A stretch of DNA of 11,683 nt, from contig JBEINZ010000080.1 of the NCBI GenBank assembly GCA_040377825.1, forward strand, positions 1-11,683, written 5' to 3'. The notes beneath the pieces are model-generated. The model worked only from the letters and a program-made list of their open reading frames with translations. It was not told the origin of the DNA and searched no databases. The position numbers were made by a program, and so were the translations under genes. Below, piece after piece: positions 7,544 through 11,683 of the stretch. The DNA comes from JBEINZ01 sp040377825. Lineage in GTDB: Bacteria; Pseudomonadota; Alphaproteobacteria; Rhizobiales; Ancalomicrobiaceae. Positions within the stretch are counted from its first letter, which is position 1, and every line of letters begins with the position of its first letter.

Positions 7544-8260
7544 TTAGCCAGCCACCACCGTCGCACGACCGCGGCCGAGAAGCACGTCAATTAAAGCCCC
7601 CGGCTCCTGGATCGAGAAAACGATTATCGGAATCGCATTGTCGCGAGCAAGAGCGAAAGCCGCCGTATCGAGTACCTTCAGGTCGCGCGCGATAGCTTCC
7701 GCAAAGTCAAGGCGATCGTACCGGCGCGCGTTCGGATCTCGTTTCGGGTCTGCCGTATAAACCCCATCGACATTTGTCGCTTTGATGATCGCATCACAAC
7801 CGAGTTCGGCGGCCCGAAGCGCAGCCGTTGTATCGGTGGTCAGGAACGGCGATCCAATGCCGCCCGCGAACAACACAATGCGATCTTCGGCCATTCGTGC
7901 TTTGGCTTCGCGCTGCGTGAAGGTCTCGCAAACGGTGGGCATTGGAAGACCTGAAAGCGCCACGGCGCGGACCCCGCGCGCCGCAAGCGCCTCCCGCATC
8001 GCCAGGGCATTCATGACGGTTGCCATCATGCCCATGTGGTCGCCGGTCACACGGTCGGTTCCTTGTTTTTCCAACCATGCGCCACGGAAGAGATTACCAC
8101 CGCCGAGTACCACGCCGATTTCCGCGCCAAGCTCAACCGCGGCCTTTAAATCATCGGCGATGCGGCCGACGATTTCCGGATCGAGTCCCATGGATTGCGC
8201 CCCCGAAAGGGCCTCGCCGGAGAGCTTCACCATCACGCGCTTCCAACGAAGTTCTGTCAT
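7544..8260 (-). CDS. pyrH: UMP kinase
   Basis: PyrH phosphorylates UMP to UDP with ATP, as a cytoplasmic hexamer usually activated by GTP and inhibited by UTP. The 238-residue product has the amino-acid-kinase fold motifs: KLSGEAL at 12-18, GGGNLFRG at 53-60, TGDHMGMMATVMN at 72-84, GGIGSPFLTTDTTAA at 133-147 and KATNVDGVYTADPK at 160-173. The ATG at 8260 has a GGGGGAT sequence about five bases upstream. It is the first gene of the minus-strand series here. The usual neighbours rpsB and tsf are absent on its upstream side, where a divergent intergenic region begins, so its promoter should lie within 8261 to about 8560. I could not pick one promoter with confidence. Confidence 0.96.
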   Translation of the reverse strand: MTELRWKRVMVKLSGEALSGAQSMGLDPEIVGRIADDLKAAVELGAEIGVVLGGGNLFRGAWLEKQGTDRVTGDHMGMMATVMNALAMREALAARGVRAVALSGLPMPTVCETFTQREAKARMAEDRIVLFAGGIGSPFLTTDTTAALRAAELGCDAIIKATNVDGVYTADPKRDPNARRYDRLDFAEAIARDLKVLDTAAFALARDNAIPIIVFSIQEPGALIDVLLGRGRATVVAG

Positions 8261-8579
8261 TCAATCCCCCGTCCGCGCGAACCGGCTCCCGCGGGCGCCA
8301 ATTTCAGTCGCGATTTTACGCGTGCCTTTACCCGGCAAGCCCTTTAACGCCAAGCCTTGCCAAATGCCAAGGCCGTAGTCGTCACGAAGTGCCCCCCAAG
8401 GTCGGCATCTAGCCCCGCATTCGGTTTGGAGACATCGCTTTGAAATATTGATTTTTTCGATTGGGGGGATACACGAACTGGCATCAGGTGTCACGCACGC
8501 GACCGGTGGCTATCGAGTTCAATTCAAGTTCCGCGCCCAAGCGAAAATCTGTCCATAGCATGGCATGCAAACACGAACC

Positions 8580-8755
8580 TGAATGTAATGAGAAGATTCA
8601 AACGAGCCGAATTAGCTCAAATTTTCCATAATTTTAAAGTATTTTATTAGTGCGATTACTCAATGTTATCAGATCTCTAACAAAATAATTTCAACACAAT
8701 GTTTTTTATGAATTTATTGGTTCTGTTCAAATTGTACAGAACCTATTAGAGCCCC
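8580..8755. promoter_or_regulatory. AT-rich promoter-proximal segment
   Basis: By eye, A and T make up well over half of these bases, in sharp contrast to the flanking GC-rich DNA. The segment contains tracts such as ATTTTCCATAATTTTAAAG and a run of six T at 8702-8707, plus the direct repeat CAATGTT at 8661-8667 and 8697-8703. It could be an UP-element-like region, a curved-DNA segment or a target for an AT-binding silencer of the MucR/Ros type known in alphaproteobacteria. The role is inferred from composition and position only. Confidence 0.4.
8719..8743 (+). promoter_or_regulatory. 25-bp dyad, probable operator of the DUF1800-DUF1501 unit
   Basis: Arms GGTTCTGT (8719-8726) and ACAGAACC (8736-8743) are perfect inverted repeats. 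Inside them CAA (8728-8730) and TTG (8732-8734) also pair around the central A8731, leaving one T-T mismatch per turn of symmetry at 8727/8735. The element ends 66 bp before the DUF1800 start codon. A TATTAG at 8744-8749 that could be a -10 box abuts it, although no good -35 is present at the right distance. Size and symmetry suit a dimeric repressor or activator. A hairpin in RNA is the alternative, but no T-run follows. Confidence 0.5.
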
Positions 8756-8795
8756 ATTGAAACCTTAACCCGAATATGGAGCCAGAACGCAACGC

Positions 8796-8801
8796 AAGGA
8801 G
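8796..8801 (+). promoter_or_regulatory. Ribosome binding site of DUF1800 gene
   Basis: AAGGAG lies eight bases before the ATG at 8810. This near-consensus Shine-Dalgarno sequence fixes the start and argues against a longer N-terminus with an export signal. Confidence 0.8.
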
Positions 8802-8809
8802 ACGGTTCC

Positions 8810-10198
8810 ATGCCGCTCACGACTACTGCCGCGACCCGAGGCCGGATCGCTTTCACAAGGTTCGGGTTCGGACCCAAGCCCGGCAGCTTGGCCGCCCTTG
8901 GGGACGGTCCGACCGCAGCTTACGACAAGCTCGTCGCCGAGCTGAATAATCCCAAGGCCGCCTTGAACAACGATCCGGCTCTTCCGTCCCTTAAAGATGC
9001 TTGCGCGCTCGGTGCCGCAAAGACCGATCGAGGGCCCGAACAGTGGGCGTTGAACAGCCAAGAACGACGCTCGAGTTTCAACAAGCTTCAATCTGTGGAG
9101 ATCGGCTTCGTCGAGCGGCTTGTGCAATTCTGGACCAACCATTTCTCGATATGTCGTGACAAGAACGGATTGGTCGCGGCCACTGTCGGTCAGTGGCATC
9201 GCTCGGTTGTCCGCAGGCATGTTCTCGGAAAGTTCACCGACATGCTTGTCGGGACGATTACCCATCCGGCAATGATCGTTTATCTCGACAATCACACCTC
9301 GTTCGGTCCCAACTCGCCGACCGGCAAGTCGTGGAAGCGTAGCTACAACGAAAATTTGGCGCGCGAGATTCTCGAACTGCACACGTTAGGCATCAACGGC
9401 GGATACACGCAGGCCGACGTAACAAACTTCGCCAAGGTCCTAACCGGCTGGAGCTTCGTGAGCGGTTGGGATGCAAACAACATCAAGTTTGGCGGAAACG
9501 AGGACAATCGCGGCCAGTTCATCTACCGCGATGACCGCCACGAACCTGGTGCTTTCGAAGTTTTCGGAAAGACCTACGCTCAAAGCGGACAGGAACAAGG
9601 CCTTGCCGTCCTAAAGGATCTGGCGATCCATCCGAAGACCGCCGAACACATCGCCTACAAGCTCGTGCAGCACTTCATAACAGACACGCCGACCAAGGCG
9701 ATGGTCGACCCGATCGCCGAGGCTTTCTTGGCCACCTCCGGCGACCTGAAGGCCACGGCGCTGGCGCTGATCAACCTTCCCGAAGCTTTCGGCCTGCCGC
9801 TTGGCAAACGGATCCGCCGCCCATACGAAATGATGGCGAGTTGGGTTCGCGCGCTCCTTGTCAACGAGGCGATTTCTGTTGATCGCGATTGGGGAATCTA
9901 CAGCCCCATGGGTGCTCTCCAACACGCACCGTACACATGGCAAACCCCGGACGGCTTCCCCGATGAGGACTCGTGGTGGCTCTCACCCGACGCGATGCGT
10001 CTGCGTGTGGAGGGTTCACGGACCCTTTGGTGGGGAATCAGTCCGCAATACAAGGGCACGACAAACATAGCGGACTTGGCGACAAGCCTGTTCGACTCGG
10101 CTTTGTCCGCCGAGACAAAAACTGCGATCACAGCTCAGAAGAAGCGCGAAGATGCGATTTCGATGCTGCTGATGTCCCCCGAGTTCCAGAGGAGCTGA
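8810..10198 (+). CDS. DUF1800 domain-containing protein
   Basis: The 462-residue product belongs to the DUF1800 family, whose biochemical function I do not know to be established. Family hallmarks in order are RFGFGP near the N-terminus (17-22), FWTNHF at 107-112, NENLAREILELHTLGINGGYTQ ending at 201, LTGW at 211-214, HPKTAEHIAYKLVQHF at 274-289, RRPYE at 336-340, TPDGFPD at 379-385 and a C-terminal SPEFQ at 456-460. Many acidic, His and Asn side chains are conserved in these motifs. I see no signal peptide or membrane segment. The strong AAGGAG at the proper distance supports this start. The DUF1501 gene begins four bases after its stop, so the two are almost certainly co-transcribed. Tight DUF1800/DUF1501 pairing is a recurrent arrangement in bacteria and suggests a joint role. 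Whether this protein stays in the cytoplasm or leaves with its partner is open. Confidence 0.93.
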   Translation: MPLTTTAATRGRIAFTRFGFGPKPGSLAALGDGPTAAYDKLVAELNNPKAALNNDPALPSLKDACALGAAKTDRGPEQWALNSQERRSSFNKLQSVEIGFVERLVQFWTNHFSICRDKNGLVAATVGQWHRSVVRRHVLGKFTDMLVGTITHPAMIVYLDNHTSFGPNSPTGKSWKRSYNENLAREILELHTLGINGGYTQADVTNFAKVLTGWSFVSGWDANNIKFGGNEDNRGQFIYRDDRHEPGAFEVFGKTYAQSGQEQGLAVLKDLAIHPKTAEHIAYKLVQHFITDTPTKAMVDPIAEAFLATSGDLKATALALINLPEAFGLPLGKRIRRPYEMMASWVRALLVNEAISVDRDWGIYSPMGALQHAPYTWQTPDGFPDEDSWWLSPDAMRLRVEGSRTLWWGISPQYKGTTNIADLATSLFDSALSAETKTAITAQKKREDAISMLLMSPEFQRS

Positions 10199-10202
10199 CA
10201 CA

Positions 10203-11683
10203 ATGTCGCACGATCACGATAACATGGGGATCGACACCGGCTTGTCGATTGCCGCCTCCGAAGGATGCGAGGAATCGCGTATCCTGATCAATCGTCGCCA
10301 CCTCCTGGGTGTCAGCGCGGGCTTCTTCTCCTGGGCCTACATGCCGACATTCGCCCAGGCGGGCACCGCTGATGATCCGCGCGTCCTGTTCGTCATTCTG
10401 CGCGGCGGCATGGACGGGTTGAACGTTGTCGTCCCCTACGGCGACAAGACCTATTACACGTTGCGCGGCGAACTCGCGATCCCCGAAGCGTCGACAATCA
10501 AGGTTGACAGCTTTTTCGGACTGCATCCGGCGCTGGTCAACTTCGGCGCCATGTACAAAGCAAAAGAGGGCGCGGTCATTCATGCCGTCGCGCCGCCGCT
10601 GCGCAACCGCTCGCATTTCGACGTGCAGGACAATCTTGAAACCGGAATGCCGAACCAGCCTCCGGTCGGCGCGTCTGGGTGGCTCAATCGGCTCCTCACC
10701 AGTCTAAAGGCCGGCGATTCCGTTAAGGTCGGCGGTGCCGTCCAGATCGGCAATGCGCCTGTCATCATGCGCGGCGCCGCTCCGGTGCTCGGTTGGTCGC
10801 CGCAGAAGCTTGGCGACATCAGCGGGGATTTCTATTCCGCCCTGCAAAAACTCTATGCGTCGACCGACAAGCCTCTCGGCGAGGTCCTTGGACTTGGCTT
10901 GAAAGCCAACGAGATGGCGCTCGGAACCAATCCCGGTGCGGTCACGGAAAAGATAACCGACCTTCAAAAAGCCTTCCGTGGCGCAGCAAGACTCATGGCC
11001 GCGGAGAAAGGCCCTCGCATTTCGGTGCTTTCCGTCGGCGGCTTCGATACGCATCTCGATCAGGGCGGCGTAACTGGCGCCTTGGCGACGCTCTTGAGAG
11101 CGCTCGACACCGGGCTCGGCGACTTTAAGGCAACGATCGGCGACGCTTGGCGTAAGACAGTCGTTGTATGCGTGACCGAGTTCGGCCGGGCCGCCGCCAT
11201 TAACGGCTCCTCGGGAACCGACCATGGCGTCGGAACGGTGGCACTACTCGCCGGCGGCGCCGTTGCCGGCGGTAAGGTCTATGGCGAATGGCCGGGACTT
11301 GGTGCCAAGGATCTCTATGAAGGCCGCGACTTGAAACCGACCACGGACCTTCGCTCCGTGTTCAAGGGTGTGCTCCAAGACCATCTCGATGTCTCGAATG
11401 ACGCACTCAACAACGAGGTCTTCCCGGGAAGCAGCAAGGTCCCCGTGATGAGCGGCCTGGTCAAATTTGCGGTCGCGCCGCCCTTTGTGACGGATAAGAA
11501 AGCTCCCGTCACGCCGACGCCCCCCGTTGTTGCGCCCGTTTCGCCGCCCCCTCAAGTTCCCGTCATTCAAACGCCGGTGATCGTCAGCCCCCCTGTGGCC
11601 CCCCCGGCCCCCCCCAAAGTGAGCACGCCGACCCCGCCCAATAGGGGCACCCCCACGGCGCAAGGCGGCGCTATGACCGGCGG
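10203..11683 (+). CDS. DUF1501 domain-containing protein with Tat signal (3' end outside window)
   Basis: The frame is open from the ATG at 10203 to the window edge, giving at least 493 residues; the C-terminus is missing. An N-terminal region contains NRRHLLGVSAG with twin arginines at 31-32, a hydrophobic stretch and AQA at 51-53, a likely Tat signal. The DUF1501 domain spans about 58-425: LRGGMDGLN at 66-74, RNRSHFDVQDN at 134-144, GGFDTH at 279-284, TEFGR at 325-329, GTDHG at 338-342 and GGKVYGEWPGL at 356-366 or so. Asp71, Asp282, His284, Glu326, Asp340 and His341 resemble the metal ligands of the alkaline phosphatase/sulfatase superfamily, to which DUF1501 is related; activity here is unproven. 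From about residue 434 a Pro/Val/Thr-rich tail begins, like a surface or wall-spanning linker. A possible weak ribosome site (GAGGAG) overlaps the end of the DUF1800 gene. Confidence 0.9.
   Translation, partial: MSHDHDNMGIDTGLSIAASEGCEESRILINRRHLLGVSAGFFSWAYMPTFAQAGTADDPRVLFVILRGGMDGLNVVVPYGDKTYYTLRGELAIPEASTIKVDSFFGLHPALVNFGAMYKAKEGAVIHAVAPPLRNRSHFDVQDNLETGMPNQPPVGASGWLNRLLTSLKAGDSVKVGGAVQIGNAPVIMRGAAPVLGWSPQKLGDISGDFYSALQKLYASTDKPLGEVLGLGLKANEMALGTNPGAVTEKITDLQKAFRGAARLMAAEKGPRISVLSVGGFDTHLDQGGVTGALATLLRALDTGLGDFKATIGDAWRKTVVVCVTEFGRAAAINGSSGTDHGVGTVALLAGGAVAGGKVYGEWPGLGAKDLYEGRDLKPTTDLRSVFKGVLQDHLDVSNDALNNEVFPGSSKVPVMSGLVKFAVAPPFVTDKKAPVTPTPPVVAPVSPPPQVPVIQTPVIVSPPVAPPAPPKVSTPTPPNRGTPTAQGGAMTG
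11588..11615 (+). repeat. Three C-runs of 6, 7 and 8 bases in the proline-rich tail
   Basis: Runs of six (11588-11593), seven (11599-11605) and eight (11608-11615) cytosines lie within 28 bases of the DUF1501 coding sequence, encoding a Pro-rich segment. Another six-base C-run is at 11520-11525. Such runs are prone to polymerase slippage and to sequencing error. Either would shift the reading frame of whatever follows. Confidence 0.75.

Larger units (their letters stand above)
8261..8809. other. Divergent intergenic region between pyrH and DUF1800 gene
   Basis: This 549-bp stretch holds no supportable gene. About 8261-8570 has the composition of the surrounding genes and carries short inverted repeats (for example GGCAAG at 8334-8339 with CTTGCC at 8356-8361, and GCCTTG at 8355-8360 with CAAGGC at 8369-8374) that could fold in a pyrH leader. 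About 8580-8755 is strongly AT-rich and contains T- and A-rich tracts. It ends in the dyad at 8719-8743. Promoters for both divergent transcripts must lie here. No tsf remnant is visible next to pyrH. Confidence 0.7.

Noticed and set aside
8261..8494. A 77-codon minus-strand open frame just before pyrH
   Set aside because: No domain, no good ribosome site, and an erratic Cys/Arg-rich composition. It does not resemble the end of tsf.
2534..9037. The 13-base sequence CGATCGAGGGCCC at both 2534-2546 and 9025-9037
   Set aside because: About one such match is expected by chance among all pairs in a window this size; the second copy is inside DUF1800 coding DNA and flanks differ.
8765..9382. A 205-codon minus-strand open frame overlapping the start of the DUF1800 gene
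   Set aside because: The plus strand carries all DUF1800 motifs and a strong ribosome site; the reverse frame shows no domain.

Overview
The window looks like chromosomal DNA of a moderately GC-rich alphaproteobacterium, probably Hyphomicrobiales (Rhizobiales). This rests on gene order and protein character: the minus-strand series pyrH-frr-uppS-cdsA-dxr-rseP-bamA is the classic alphaproteobacterial housekeeping and envelope-biogenesis cluster, RseP has the short single-PDZ alphaproteobacterial form, and BamA ends in a beta-barrel closing with Phe. I cannot name a genus from sequence alone.

Region 1 (about 1-8260, minus strand, read right to left). Seven genes run in one direction. pyrH makes UDP for nucleotide and cell-wall precursors, and frr recycles ribosomes. 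uppS makes the C55 lipid carrier, cdsA makes CDP-diacylglycerol for phospholipids, and dxr commits carbon to the MEP isoprenoid pathway that supplies uppS. rseP is the inner-membrane site-2 protease, and bamA is the outer-membrane protein insertase. Spacing is tight in the middle: 6 bp between frr and uppS, and stop/start overlaps at uppS/cdsA and cdsA/dxr. It loosens at rseP (68 bp) and bamA (270 bp). A strong hairpin followed by a T-run 25 bp after bamA looks like the end of the transcript. The usual upstream partners rpsB-tsf are not next to pyrH, so pyrH appears to be the first gene here.

Region 2 (8261-8809). A 549-bp divergent intergenic region. The half near pyrH is GC-rich with small inverted repeats. 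The half near the plus-strand genes is markedly AT-rich and ends in a nearly perfect 25-bp dyad at 8719-8743, which looks like an operator.

Region 3 (8810-11683, plus strand). A two-gene unit: a DUF1800 protein with no visible export signal, then 4 bp later a DUF1501 protein with a twin-arginine signal. The DUF1501 protein has alkaline-phosphatase-superfamily-like Asp/His/Glu motifs and a long proline-rich tail that runs off the window. DUF1800 and DUF1501 genes are commonly found as neighbours in bacteria, but I know of no established function. This pair, its operator-like upstream region and the slippage-prone C-runs in the DUF1501 tail are the least explained parts of the window.

I saw no rRNA, tRNA, CRISPR array, insertion sequence or prophage gene.
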